The translations under genes and the position numbers were made by a program. Positions 30,655-41,320 of a stretch of 64,000 nucleotides of DNA are shown here, in pieces (position 1 is the stretch's first letter; each line of letters begins with the position of its first letter). Source of the DNA: Alentia gelatinosa. Lineage: Eukaryota > Annelida > Polychaeta > Phyllodocida > Polynoidae. The notes beneath the pieces are model-generated. The model saw only the letters and a program-made list of their open reading frames with translations. It made no database searches and was not told where the DNA came from. The stretch is from positions 5,317,122 to 5,381,121 of the forward strand of contig OX465580.1 in the NCBI GenBank assembly GCA_950022655.1. The letters run 5' to 3'.

Positions 30655-32215
30655 TAAATAAAATCTACATAATGAGTAGTGGACACCCTGGGAAGCCCCC
30701 TCCCTGGGTGGAAATGCACTGCTTAATAAAATAAGATTTATCTAATTAACAAAAAATGCATAATATGTAGTACACACCCTAAGCAGCCCCCCCCCCCCCC
30801 AGCCTAAGTATTAAAAAGCCTAACATACTGAGAAGTGCCTACCCTTGGGAGCCCACTCCCTCTCTGGGAATGAACTGCTTAATAAAGTAAAAATTTCCTA
30901 ATCATAAAAATAAAATCTGCATAATAAGCAGTGTCCACTCCCGTGATAATAAAGTAAAAGTTTCCTAATTAAAAAAAAATCTGCATAATATGCAGTGCCT
31001 ACCCTAGGGAGCCCACCCCCTGAATAAAAAGAATAAAAATTTCCTAATTAAAAAAAAAATCTGCATATTAAGCAGTGCCCACCCTAGGGAGCCCACTCCT
31101 GTGATAATAAAGTAAAAATTTCCTAATAAAATAAAAAAAATCTGCATAATAAGCAGTGCCCATCCTAGGGAGCCCACCCCTATAATAAAAAAGTAAAAAT
31201 TTCCTAATAATAAAAAAGAAATCTGCATAATAAGCAGTGCCCATCCTAGGGAGCCCACTCCCATAATAATAAAGTAAAATTTCCTAAATTAAAAAAAAAA
31301 ATCTGCATAATAAGCAGTGCCCTTCCTAGGGAGCCCACTCCTCTGATAATAAAGTAAAAATTTCCTAATAAAATAAAAAAAATCTGCATAATAAGCAGTG
31401 CCCATCCTAGGGAGCCCACCCCTATAATAAAAAAGTAAAAATTTCCTAATAATAATTTTAAAAAATCTGCATAATAAGCAGTGCCCATCCTAGGGAGCCC
31501 ACCCCCTGAATAATAAAGTAAAAATTTCCTAATAATAAAAGAGAAATCTGCATAATAAGCAGTGCCCATCCTAGGGAGCCCACCTCCTGAAAAATAAAGT
31601 AAAAAATTTCTAATAAAATAAAAAAATCTGCATAATAAGCAGTGCCCATCGTAGGGAGCCCACTCCTGTGATAATAAAGTAAAAATTTCCTAATAAAATA
31701 AAATAAAATCTGCATAATAAGCAGTGCCCATCCTAGGGAGCCCACTCCCTGAATAATAAAGTAAAAATTTTCTAATAAAAAAAAAAATCTGCATAATAAG
31801 CAGTGCCCATCCTAGGGAGCCCACCCCCTGAAATATAAAGTAAAAATTTTCTAATAAAAAAAAAAACTGCATAATAAGCAGTGCCCATCCTAGGGAGCCC
31901 ACTCCTGTGATAATAAAGTAAAAATTTCCTAATAAAAAAAAAAAAATCTGCATAATAAGCAGTGCCCATCCTAGGGAGCCCACTCCCGTGATAATAAAGT
32001 AAAAATTTCCTAAATAAAAAGAAATAAAATCTACCTAATAAGCAGTGCCCACCCTAGGGGGCCCACCCCCTGAAAAATAAAGTAAAAAATTCCTAATAAT
32101 AAAAAAGAAATCTGCATAATAAGCAGTGCCCATCCTAGGGAGCCCACCCCTATAATAAAAAAGTAAAAATTTCCTAATAATAATAATTTTTAAAAATCTG
32201 CGTGATGAGGGTTGC
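30655..32215. repeat. ~75-80-bp minisatellite, about 20 copies
   Basis: Units contain ATCTGCATAATAAGCAGTGC, CCATCCTAGGGAGCCCACTC and AATAAAGTAAAAATTTCCTA with a variable A-rich spacer. TGCATAATAAGCA is itself a small inverted repeat. The first units (30655-30990) are diverged and central ones nearly identical. A last degenerate unit reaches about 32230, near the C3 donor. Confidence 0.9.
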
Positions 32216-32351
32216 GCACCCTGGGGAGCCCCCTCCCGGGCTGGGACGGAGCGGCTCATCACCGGGCAATGTGAGCAGGTGTGAGTAGATGAGCAGCGGG
32301 GTGAGTAGCTGAGTAGTAGCGGGGTGAGCGGAGTGCCGGGAGCCTTACCAC

Positions 32352-32450
32352 CTCATCCTGACGGTCGACGAGACAACCCTCTGCCAGCAGAGCGCGCACC
32401 ACCTCTAAGTGTCCCTGTGCGGCAGCGCGGTGCAGCGCAGTGTAGCCCAG
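32352..32450 (-). CDS. ANKRD6: ANKRD6 (Diversin)-like protein, coding exon C3
   Basis: One ankyrin repeat (residues 77-109): LGYTALHRAAAQGHLEVVRA then LLAEGCLVDRQDE. The acceptor is CCTGTTTTTCAG|CTGGGC. Two donors overlap: GAG|GTGGTA, used here because it gives 99 nt and the family spacing QD-x-x-G, and the stronger-looking GTG|GTAAGG three bases further (end 32349), which would add one Val. Matches vertebrate QTALHRATVVGNTEI...EGCALDRQDKDG. Confidence 0.9.
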
Positions 32451-32584
32451 CTGAAAAACAGGATACGGGACAATTTAGTTACATACCTCATACAAGGATT
32501 AATAGTGGATATAGCATTGCCATACTTTCGGTTTCAACAAAAATAGCAATATATAAAAATACACTACTGTCGCCGGGTGCGGAC

Positions 32585-32880
32585 CACATCTACCACTGCT
32601 GGGGGTGAAGGAGAAAGGTGGCTGTACACCACACCACATAGACATGGTATGAGAAGGACTGGTCTTTGATATAGCAGGAAGTCTACCACTGCTGGGGATG
32701 AAGGAGAAAGGTGGCTGTACACCACACCACATAGACATGGTATGAGAAGGATTGGCCTTTGATATAGCAGTAAATCTACCACTGCTGAGGATGAAAGAGA
32801 AAGGTGGCTGTACACCACACCACTTAGACATGGTATGAGAAGGACTGGCCTTTGATATAGCATTAAATCTCAAACTTACA
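32585..32880 (-). repeat. Small array of the SINE middle segment, about 3.3 copies
   Basis: Same ~93-bp unit as at 29125-30050 (minus strand CAGCAGTGGTAGATTTACTG ... CTTCTCATACCATGTCTATG). It lies in the intron between C2 and C3. No clear SINE head or tail is attached. Confidence 0.85.
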
Positions 32881-33216
32881 CAACTTCTCCCCTTCCCTCA
32901 CTCACCTCATCTCTTTCTTAACGAAGACAGGCAAATGCTTCCTCTCACCTTTTTGTGCCCGTACCTCACCGCCCATGTAATTAGTACCTTACAGTTCTGA
33001 TTTATACTATGTCTATTCGCGGTGACACAGATTCGAGGTTTGCGCTGAGAACTCGCAGTAATTGCCCCTTTGTCTTGCCAGGTGTCATTCATCAAGTTAA
33101 CCAAACTGGTACTGAGCCTAGACCCACGCGCCACTCCTGTTTAAAGGGCGGCGTCCACGCAAAATATCACTCACAAAAAGACAAAGCGATATCATTATGT
33201 TTGTTACGCTTCACTC
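32881..33216. other. Intron, unannotated
   Basis: No supportable feature. 33130-33216 is the outer flank of the palindrome that follows. Confidence 0.3.
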
Positions 33217-34035
33217 ATTATTATATACCTTTGGCCGAATGTCTATGAAATACTACCCGCTGCTAGGGGTGCAGTATCAATAAGGGGAGTGTCCACCAAC
33301 CACGACAAGGCTATGATAAGAGCCAACAAGAAAGTTCCAATCGGCGCTTGTCGAAGCCTTGTCGTAAGAAGGGGGGCTTTACGACAGCGTTGTCGGGGCG
33401 TGTCGGGAAGTGCACGCTCCACCAAAATTTACTATCGTAGACCTCTGTGACACGCTCCTGACATGCCATGACACTCAATGACAAAGGTCCAGTCGTAGGA
33501 AGAATCGAACATGTTCGATTTTGGCGTAACCTTGTCAGAAGGCTCCTGACAAGCTTCCCAGTTGCAGCCTGTCGTGGCCTTGTCGTAGACTCTTGTCGGG
33601 AACTGGGGTCCACCAACCACAACAAGGCTACGATAAGGACTCCAATCGTAGGCCTGTGGTGGACCTTGTCGGAAAGCCATTGTCATAGCCAGCTTGTCGG
33701 GGGCCTGTCGGGGGCCTTCCGACAAGGTTACGACAAAATCGAACATGTTCAATTTTTTCCCATGAATGGACCCTTGTCGTGGAGTGTCATGGCGTGTAGG
33801 GAGCGTGTCGCAGAGGGCTACGATAGGAAATTTTGGTAGAGCGTGCACTTCCCGATACGCCCAGACACCGCTGTCACAGAGCCCCTCTTCTCACGACCAG
33901 GCTGCTACAAGGCACCGATTGGAACATTCTTGTTGGCTCTTATCATAGCCTTGTCGTGGTTGGTGGACACCCCCCTTATTGATACTGCACCCCTAGCAGC
34001 GGGTAGTATTTCATAGACATGCGGCCAAAGGTATA
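33217..34035. repeat. Large palindrome (foldback element), about 0.8 kb
   Basis: The left arm TATATACCTTTGGCCGAATG, TCTATGAAATACTACCCGCT, GCTAGGGGTGCAGTATCAAT, AAGGGGAGTGTCCACCAACC is mirrored at the right end (GGTTGGTGGACACCCCCCTT ... TATTTCATAGACATGCGGCC). Inner words GACAAGG / CCTTGTC recur many times, and ATCGAACATGTTCGAT-like sequence appears in both halves at about 33509 and 33744. The centre is near 33.63 kb. Arms differ by small changes, so it is not an assembly mirror artefact. No transposase. Diverged relatives of the outer arm occur at about 45610-45670 and 44810-44845. Confidence 0.8.
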
Positions 34036-34539
34036 TAACAATAAGCAAAGCATGACATATACAAACAGTTTGATCAAGTGGTGGTCAAAACAACCGGATA
34101 AAGTGCTAACAACATAAGTAGGAAATACAAGAAGTCATTATAAGGTAAAATTGAAAAAGAAGGACCAAGAAAAAAAAGGTTTAGAAGATCCCCACTATAT
34201 ATTGGAAACAAAATAGGGAGTGAACTCAGTGTCGCTTGTCAAAATGAAGATAAAATGGATAACTTGAAATCTAGGCTCAAACGAGAGTTATTATCGGTCA
34301 ACTTAGACAGTCTGCTTGATTAATAGATCAACCGTTGTACCTGTTGTGCTATTGGATTATTAGATCTAGTACATGTATGATTATGAAGACTGTTGTCTAT
34401 TGAACATATGGATTTATTATATTGTGTCGTTGCATGCCTGAGTTGTATGTGTCCACGTTTGTAAATAGTTGCGACTATTATACGGAAGAGCGCCAACTGA
34501 GTGGCGAGTACTTTCTGTCTTTTAACGTTATTCAATAAA
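34036..34539. other. Intron, unannotated
   Basis: AT-rich DNA without recognised features. Confidence 0.35.
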
Positions 34540-34830
34540 AAAAATACTTAGTAGAAACCGACAGACCTGACCAGAGTGGCATAAACACTGTCAAGTCTAA
34601 CTCTCGTTCGGTTTCTACTAAGTAAGGACTCAGTAAACCACTACCCACTGTCAGATACCATAACTATGGTATACGGATTCAAAACTGTGGTATACGGCCT
34701 CAAGGTATGAGAAAGTCTGGCCTTTTATATAAACCACTAGGAAGAGAGGTGTGTGTGCGTATATGAAATTATGTTGGAAATAATATCTTATAATTTACAT
34801 AACTGATATCACAGGAAAGTAGACATTGAC
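34540..34830 (+). repeat. Direct duplication, copy 1
   Basis: AAACTGTGGTATACGGCCTC ... GAAATTATGTTGGAAATAAT ... CTGATATCACAGGAAAGTAG is repeated almost exactly at about 36188-36335, with further weaker identity on the left (AACTCTCGTTCGGTTTCTAC against 35988 CTCTCGTTTGGTTTCTACTA). Copies are about 1.5 kb apart in the same orientation. Confidence 0.75.
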
Positions 34831-34847
34831 TCGAGTTCGGTTTCGTA

Positions 34848-35060
34848 TTTATCCTACCTCGTCTATGCTTTTGTATTACTAAAAGATAAATATTGAGTCA
34901 ATAACAGAACTTTTTTTCATAGTAGCTGACATCCTGCTCTCTGATTGGTCAATATTGTTATTACTCTAGTGGCATAAAAAACACTTTATGTCACGGCCTG
35001 CCACATAAAATTTCCCTATGTTAAGTCTATGGTGGTTTTTTATTAGGGGTAGGATAAATA
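34848..35060 (+). mobile_element. TTTATCCTACC module
   Basis: Starts TTTATCCTACCTCGTC and ends TTTATTAGGGGTAGGATAAA. Contains ATGTTAAGTCTATGG and the words GTGGCATAAAAAACACTTTATG / CTGCCACATAAAATTT, like the GTATGCCACTAGTGGCATAT part of the composites. No foldback partner is adjacent. Confidence 0.6.
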
Positions 35061-35884
35061 TATCGCCTCGTCTTTTTGTGAGTGATATTTCGCGCCGTCT
35101 GTGGCGGTGAGACCTGGCTGTGTCGCGTGTGGTGGTGACGGGGTGACCTCGTTACAGGACACAGTACCTTGTCCTGGGAGCCCCGGGGACCGGGTGACAG
35201 AGCGTGGTGTTTACATTAATCAACACCACATGGCACTCCAAGAGGACCCACCCTTATAAATCTCAGCAAAAATCATGTACAGATACAGCTCCCAGTCTCC
35301 CACCACCAGGCAGCGTCACACAACAGGTAGGGGCTGAGTACGCTGAGTGTGGTGACTGTGAACACGTCTTATTATATTCTCCGAGTCATCTGGTGACTTC
35401 CGGTTTAAAATACCCTCCAATATATGCAAATTTCCCTGACAACGAACAAGGTCCGCCATATTGCTGGTGACCACAAAGCGCTGTCAGAGTCTAAAATAGT
35501 GAAGAACTAAACTAATTGACTTCTTCATGTACAATCGTTACATGTAATAGTTGAGATTTAACTATTTACACCACCCAGGCATGATTCAAACATTCCAACT
35601 CGAAGAAAATCGGTGTTTCGACGATTTGTTGACATCGCGTTCGGAGGCTAAACTGAGGCCATCACATAATCATTTAATCTGAAACTACCAGTGTGGTTTG
35701 GTTTTGTCAAAAGATTGACTTGTGGGCTACTAACATCATCCTCACATATAAAATAGTATCCGAAATGAACGTTTGAAATCTCCATAGGCTTAGCACTGGA
35801 TAAGTTCCTTGCCAAGATGGCCGCGGAGGGGGTTCGAAGCGCCACCTACTTCCAGGCTGACTCGACGAATACCACATTTTAAGT
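35061..35884. other. Intron, unannotated
   Basis: Somewhat GC-rich at 35090-35200. No exon with credible splice sites and ankyrin or other domain recognised here. Confidence 0.35.
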
Positions 35885-36135
35885 CCCCATTATGAATGTA
35901 TGGGGACTCAGTAAGCTCACTACACTCGGCTAACGCCTCATGTAGTAATACACGACCTGCCCATCGTGGCATAAACATTGACAAGGCTACCTCTCGTTTG
36001 GTTTCTACTAATTATTACCCATGGTATACAAAGTCCCCATTAAGAAAGTATGGGGACTCAATAAACCATGACCCATCTTTTATTATCCATGGTATACAAA
36101 GTCCCCATTAATAATGTATGGGGACCCAGTAAACC
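35885..36135. repeat. Tandem hairpin repeat with GTCCCCAT / ATGGGGAC arms
   Basis: Three to four units contain AAGTCCCCATTAATAATGTA then TGGGGACTCAGTAAACCACT and ACCCATTG/ATTTATTATCCATGG. Each unit is a small hairpin (GTCCCCAT ... ATGGGGAC). The reverse complement is the 68-bp unit amplified at 48420-49030, and a related unit lies at about 55480-55570. Confidence 0.75.
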
Positions 36136-36187
36136 ACTACCCACTGTTTAAAACCTGTGAGATACCTAACCATTGTTTACGGATTCA

Positions 36188-36335
36188 AAACTGTGGTATA
36201 CGGCCTCAACATATGAGAAGGACTGGCCTTTTATATAAACCACTAGGAAAAGAGGTGTGTGTGCGTATATGAAATTATGTTGGAAATAATATCTTATAAT
36301 TTACATAACTGATATCACAGGAAAGTAGATACAAA
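36188..36335 (+). repeat. Direct duplication, copy 2
   Basis: Partner of 34540-34830, sharing CTTTTATATAAACCACTAGG, GAGGTGTGTGTGCGTATATG and TTATAATTTACATAACTGAT. 36336-36694 is otherwise unannotated. Confidence 0.75.
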
Positions 36336-36694
36336 CATTCAAATACTAGTGATATTTACTTTAGGAGAGACAAGTTGATTATCGAGAAACATGCATCACC
36401 AAAATACGCCAAATGTTACTCTGCACAGACATCATACTTATCTCAATTTCTATTTATTATCCTTTGTCACTCTGGTACGAGAACGTGTTCGCACGCTGTT
36501 TTTCCTGCTGTTTTCATCCAGATTTGAACATTCTATCATGGGGACTTCCTCTGTATATATATTTATCCAATTATTAGACTATTATAGGGAAAAAAGCCTG
36601 TGATATATCTGGTAGTTGCATGAGGCATGCTACAGGATCTATTTATAGCAGTTGATATTTTTATTCTATATACCTGCTTGTAATACAGACAATA

Positions 36695-36785
36695 ATCGAT
36701 GGTTTTGTAAACCATGAGAGGTTGATGCGTAGTAATATACGAGCGATAGCGAGTGTATTCTGACGTCAACCTCGATTGATTTACA
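36695..36785. repeat. Foldback with GCGATAGCGAG loop
   Basis: GTAAACCATGAGAGGTTGAT on the left pairs with TCAACCTCGATTGATTTAC on the right; AATATAC / GTATTC inside; loop GAGCGATAGCGAGTG. A second copy with different arm details is at 53190-53285. Confidence 0.65.
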
Positions 36786-36824
36786 GAGCAGTTTGGTATA
36801 TTTAGGATCCTAATTAAATCGTGT

Positions 36825-37437
36825 GTTTTGTTTGTTTGGTTTGATTTAACATCCAGTCAACTATTATAGGTCCTTACCAGACTTTCTCAATGTTCTTTTA
36901 CACCACAAGGGTGGTGATGGAATCTATGTAATGAATTCAGGTAGAAATCTCACCCCTACACATTTACCGAGGTGAGAGTCCTTTTACTTCCCACACCAAA
37001 TAGACATGGTATGAGAAGGATTGGCCTTTGATATAGCAGTAAATCTACCACTGCTGGGGATGAAGGAGAAAGGTGGCTGTACACCGCATAGACATGGTAT
37101 AAGAAGGACTGGCCTTTGATATAGCAGTAAATCTACCACTGCTGGGGATGAAGGAGAAAGGTGGCTGTACACCACACCACATAGACATGGTATGAGAAGG
37201 ACTGGCCTTTGATATAGCGGTAAGTCTACCACTGCTGGGGATGAAGGAGAAAGGTGGCTGCACACCACACCATATAGACATGGTATGAGAAGGACTGGCC
37301 TTTGATATAGCGGTAAGTCTACCACTGCTGGGGATGAAGGAGAAGAGTGGTTGCAGTTGGACCCCAACCCACAAAGTCCTACAACCGGGGGGATTACAAG
37401 TCCAGTGCCTTAACCACTGAGCTAACTCCCAACCCCC
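36825..37437 (-). mobile_element. tRNA-derived SINE with amplified middle segment
   Basis: On the minus strand: head GGGAGTTAGCTCAGTGGTTA (perfect A box TAGCTCAGTGG), GGCACTGGACTTGTAATCCC, degenerate B box GTGGGTTGGGGTCC, then about four ~93-bp middle units (37000-37340), then GAGGTGAGATTT-like body, and the 3' end GATGTTAAATCAAACCAAAC AAACAAA. It is the most complete copy of this SINE in the window and shows where the satellite unit comes from. It lies in the intron between C2 and C3. Confidence 0.8.
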
Positions 37438-37744
37438 TTAATTAAATAGACATTTTCTTATTTCAATCATCCAGTATTCCAGGTATTCAGTCTCCCATCA
37501 GTCTCCCATCTCCTTGAGGTGAGCTTTAAGAAGATTTTTTTTTAGCCATAAGAAGATTTGTTTAGCCCCATCTTGAAGGAGGTTACTGGTACATTTAGGG
37601 TCTTAATCAAATCGACATTTTCTAATTTCAATCCAGTATTCCAGGTATTCAGTCCCCCATCCCCTTGAGGTGAGCTTTAAGCACCCTGATCTCCCTGCCG
37701 GCGGGTATGACCTTCTCTGACATAACACCCGGACAGGGTGATTA
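37438..37744. other. Intron, with a short direct duplication
   Basis: AATCATCCAGTATTCCAGGT ATTCAGTC followed by CCTTGAGGTGAGCTTTAAG appears at about 37465-37530 and again at 37630-37682. No gene. Confidence 0.45.
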
Positions 37745-38393
37745 GTGTATTACTCAGCCCCCCTCAGCCCTCACCGCCACCTCACCACATACACCTTAAC
37801 CCCATACTCAGCCCCCCTCAGCCCTCACCACCACCTCACCACATACACCGTAACCCCATACTCAGCACCCCTCAGCCCTCACCGCCACCTCACCACGCAC
37901 ACCTTAACCCCATACTCAGCACCCCTCAGCCCTCACCACCACCTCACCACGTACACCTTAACCCCATACTCAGCCCCCCTCAGCCCTCACCACCACCTCA
38001 CCACGCACACCGTAACCCCATACTCAGCCCCCCTCAGCCCTCACCACCACCTCACCACATACACCGTAACCCCATACTCAGCACCCCTCAGCCCTCACCG
38101 CCACCTCACCACGTACACCGTAACCCCATACTCAGCCCCCCTCAGCCCTCACCGCCACCTCACCACATACACCTTAACCCCATACTCAGCCTCCCCTCAG
38201 CCCTCACCACCACCTCACCACGTACACCTTAACCCCATACTCAGCCCCCCTCAGCCCTCACCACCACCTCACCACGTACACCGTAACCCCATACTCAGCC
38301 CCCCTCAGCCCTCACCGCCACCTCACCACATACACCTTAACCCCATACTCAGCCTCCCCTCAGCCCTCACCACCACCTCGCCACGCACACCTT
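37745..38393. repeat. 54-bp C-rich minisatellite, 12 copies
   Basis: Unit CCCATACTCAGCCCCCCTCA, GCCCTCACCACCACCTCACC, ACATACACCTTAAC. The period is 54 bp (a multiple of three) with strong strand bias (C-rich on plus), so two plus frames stay open over 160-230 codons with Pro/His-rich peptides. That openness follows from the period; no start context or domain supports a gene. Confidence 0.95.
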
Positions 38394-38494
38394 ACACAAT
38401 GATTCACTTTCCTGTCGCCCCGCCATTCAGAAACCGACCCGATTAAGGTCGGCACGTTTGTGAAGCCCGCCCTCTGAGATTGAATGTGCGGGGT

Positions 38495-38580
38495 GAGTGA
38501 GGGGGGGGGGGGGGGTGATGGAGGGGGAGGGGCGGGAGGGTCATTTATCCGATGACGGGGGGGGGGGGGGGGGTGAGAGG
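38495..38580. repeat. Two G-runs
   Basis: Runs of about 15 and 17 G residues are separated by GTGATGGAGGGGGAGG-like sequence. They could form G-quadruplexes. Directly flanks the C-rich 54-bp array. Confidence 0.8.
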
Positions 38581-38689
38581 GGAGTTATCGCGCTCAGAGA
38601 TCAGCCTCTTTCAGTCTGATCCGCGCGCCTGATTCCCCACCCTGAAGAGATTAGTTGACGTGAATGAGGATAAATTGTGAAGGCGAGAT

Positions 38690-39565
38690 GGAGATAGACT
38701 TTCTTCATGGTCCAATGACTCCGGGTGAGATGGGGATAGACTTTCTTCATGGTCCAATGACTCTATATGTGAGATGGGGATAGACTGGGCCGTTGTCATG
38801 GTCCAATGACTCCGGGTAAGATGGGGATAGACTTTCTTAATGGTCCAATGACTCTGAGTGAGATGGGGATAGACAGCTTCGTCGTCACAGTCCATTGACT
38901 CTGTGTATTATGGAGATAGACTAGGGCATCGTTATGGTCCATTGACTGTGGGTGAGATGGGGATAGACTGGGCCGTTGTCATGGTCCAATGACTCCGAGT
39001 GAGATGGGGATAGACTGGGCTTTCGTCATGGTCCAATCACTCTGGGCGAGATGGGCGTAGACTTGGCCGTCGTCATGGTTCATTGACTCTCGGTGAGATG
39101 GGGATAGACTGCGCCGTCATGGTCCATTGACTGCGGGTGAGATGGGGATAGACTGGGCCGTTGTCATGGTTCATTGACACTAGGTGAGATGGGGATAGAC
39201 TGGGCCGTCGTCATGGTCCAATCAATCTGGGTGAGATGGGGATAGACTGGCCTTTTGACATGGTTCATTGACTCTGGGTAAGATGAGGATAGACTGGGCC
39301 GTCATGGTCCATTGACTCTGGGTAAGATGGGGATAGACTAGGGTGTTATCACGGTCCATTGACTCTGGGTAAGATGAGGATAGACTGGGCTGTCATGGTC
39401 CATTGACTCTGGGTAAGATGGGGATAGACTGGGGTGTTATCACGGTCCAATGACTCCCAGTGAGATGGAGATAGACTGGGCTGGTGTTATGGTCCATTGA
39501 CTCTGGTTGAGATGGGGATAGACTGGGGTATTGTCATGGTCCATTGACTCTGGGTGAGATGTACA
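38690..39565. repeat. ~47-bp minisatellite downstream of exon C2
   Basis: About 18 diverged units GATGGGGATAGACTGGGCCG, TTGTCATGGTCCAATGACTC, CGAGTGA. It ends some 30 nt from the C2 donor, on the intron side. Confidence 0.9.
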
Positions 39566-39598
39566 CAGTGTAATAATGTAAGATGGCGGGGAACTTAC

Positions 39599-39697
39599 CG
39601 TGTCCTGAAAGTCTATTTCGCACCCTTCTGCCGCCAGGAGGCTGACCACGTTGGCGTAGCCATTCAGCGCCGCGTAGTGGAGAGCTGTGCGTCCCTC
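39599..39697 (-). CDS. ANKRD6: ANKRD6 (Diversin)-like protein, coding exon C2
   Basis: 99-nt exon, one ankyrin repeat (residues 44-76): EGRTALHYAALNGYANVVSL then LAAEGCEIDFQDT. The acceptor is CTCTTTTTATAG|GAGGGA and the donor ACACG|GTAAGT. It corresponds to vertebrate [20 protein letters not shown]. Phase 0 both sides. Tandem arrays lie on both intron sides. Confidence 0.92.
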
Positions 39698-39699
39698 CT

Positions 39700-39955
39700 A
39701 TAAAAAGAGAGCAGTTTGTACCTCTCACATCGGTTTACACAAACCTCCTCCACAAAATAGAACAGTCTGTACTTCTCACATCGGTTTACACAAACCTCCT
39801 CCACAAAATAGAACAGTCTGTACTTCTCACATCGGTTTACACAAACCTCCTCCACAAAATAGAACAGTCTGTACTTCTCACATAGGTTTACACAAACCCC
39901 CTCCACAAAAGATAGCAGTTTGTAGTCCTCACATAGGTTTACACAATCCCCATAA
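39700..39955 (-). repeat. 51-bp minisatellite abutting the C2 acceptor
   Basis: On the minus strand the unit reads GTTTGTGTAAACCGATGTGA, GAAGTACAGACTGTTCTATT, TTGTGGAGGAG, about 4.5 copies. The last unit becomes the real acceptor (CTCTCTTTTTATAG|GAGG). The copies keep the pyrimidine tract and GAGG but carry TTGTG in place of ATAG, so they have no AG dinucleotide. Confidence 0.85.
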
Positions 39956-39973
39956 ATACGGAGGAATCATACT

Positions 39974-40265
39974 TTATCTCACCTCTGGTATTTTTTCCCC
40001 ATAGACTTAACATTGGGGACTCGTATCCAACGCCCATTGAGTATTTAGAAAAAATACTCAATGAGGGATTATGTCACAAAGGTTAGCCCATACGTCAATG
40101 TGAAGGGTGAGATAAATTGAGGAACCTAGTCAAGTTTAGGGTCTGTGTTCGATCCAATCTTGTTAGAATCGCTACATAATTCACGCAGCTTCGCCTTGTG
40201 AATTACTACGCAATTCAAACTCGATGGGATACGAGCTCTGACCATAAACTTGAATAGGTTTCCTC
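39974..40265 (-). mobile_element. Composite foldback plus TTTATCTCACC element
   Basis: The module runs from TTTATCTCACCTCTGGTATT to AGGGTGAGATAAATT, with CCCATAGACTTAACATTGGG and a CAATGAGGGATTATG centre. A hairpin follows, with arms GATCCAATCTTGTTAGAATC / CAATTCAAACTCGATGGGAT and loop CACGCAGCTTCGCCTTGTGA. Matches 50918-51195 in inverted order. Confidence 0.65.
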
Positions 40266-40854
40266 TATAGAAACAAACTCCCTCAGATATAAAGTCGCTG
40301 TGGAACACTACCAATGAATAAAAAACCACCACAATGGTATACAGCTTCTCAGAACAGATAGTCTATAAAAGAGTCATACAACTACTTTTTTTTATTTCCC
40401 AACACCCAGTCGCCCCTCAGTCCCTATCCCGCCGGTCTAGTTGAGACGAGTTTACTCTCTACCTTATACAGTAAAAAAAAGCCCGCGACTGTTTTTGGAG
40501 AAACGACAATATTTAACAAGGACAGTAGAATTCTAACGATGTTTTTTAGGATATTCTATGGTGGCCCACATGGGAGTGTTTGCACATCAAACGATTCCCT
40601 GGAGCTCATACATTATAGTGGAGAACAAGGAGAGTGTGGACTACATCCACGCTGATGTGTCAGTCCTAGACAATAAATCTCAAATAAAATAAGGAAAAAT
40701 GTGATAAATCATTGTATAATGATTATGTAAAAAGTCATAAAGTAAAATACCCAATGACCGGGATATGTCATATATGTGTCTGTCTTTGTATATATAAGAA
40801 ACATCACAGAAGAAAAGGAGGATTCATTATCATTTACGTGTATTATCCAACTGA
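40266..40854. other. Intron, unannotated
   Basis: No supported feature. Confidence 0.35.
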
Positions 40855-41320
40855 TACAAAGTGTCCATAGAAAACACATGGGGAGTGTGTATCACCATAC
40901 CCAGAGCATACAGATATATCCACCTGATACAAAGTGTCCATAGAAAACACATAGGGAGTGTGTATCACCATACCCGGAGTATACAGATGTATCCACCTAA
41001 TACAAAGTGTCTATAGAAAACACATAGGGAGTGTGCATCACCATACCCGGAGCATACAGATATATCCACCAAATACAAAGTGTCCATAGAAAACACATAG
41101 GGAGTGTGTATCACCATACCCGGAGTATACAGATGTATCCACCTAATACAAAGTGTCCATAGAAAACACATAGGGAGTGTGTATCACCATACCCGGAGCA
41201 TACAGATATATCCACCTAATACAAAGTGTCCATAGAAAACACATAGGGAGTGTGTATCACCATACCCGGAGCATACAGATATATCCACCTAATACAAAGT
41301 GTCCATAGAAGACACATAGA
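40855..41320. repeat. 73-bp minisatellite, about 6 copies
   Basis: Unit AAAGTGTCCATAGAAAACAC, ATAGGGAGTGTGTATCACCA, TACCCGGAGCATACAGATAT, ATCCACCTAATAC, 73 bp between GTGTCC words. Two diverged units of the same family are at 63125-63265. Confidence 0.92.

Noticed and set aside
31004..31983. Several minus-strand frames with a repeating GSLGWALLIMQI peptide that looks like membrane segments
   Set aside because: Derived from the 75-80-bp array; hydrophobicity comes from the A/T-rich unit.
37738..38446. Two long overlapping plus-strand frames (164 and 233 codons), Pro/His-rich
   Set aside because: They coincide exactly with a 54-bp tandem repeat; a period divisible by three without stops keeps frames open. 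No start context, splice sites or domain.
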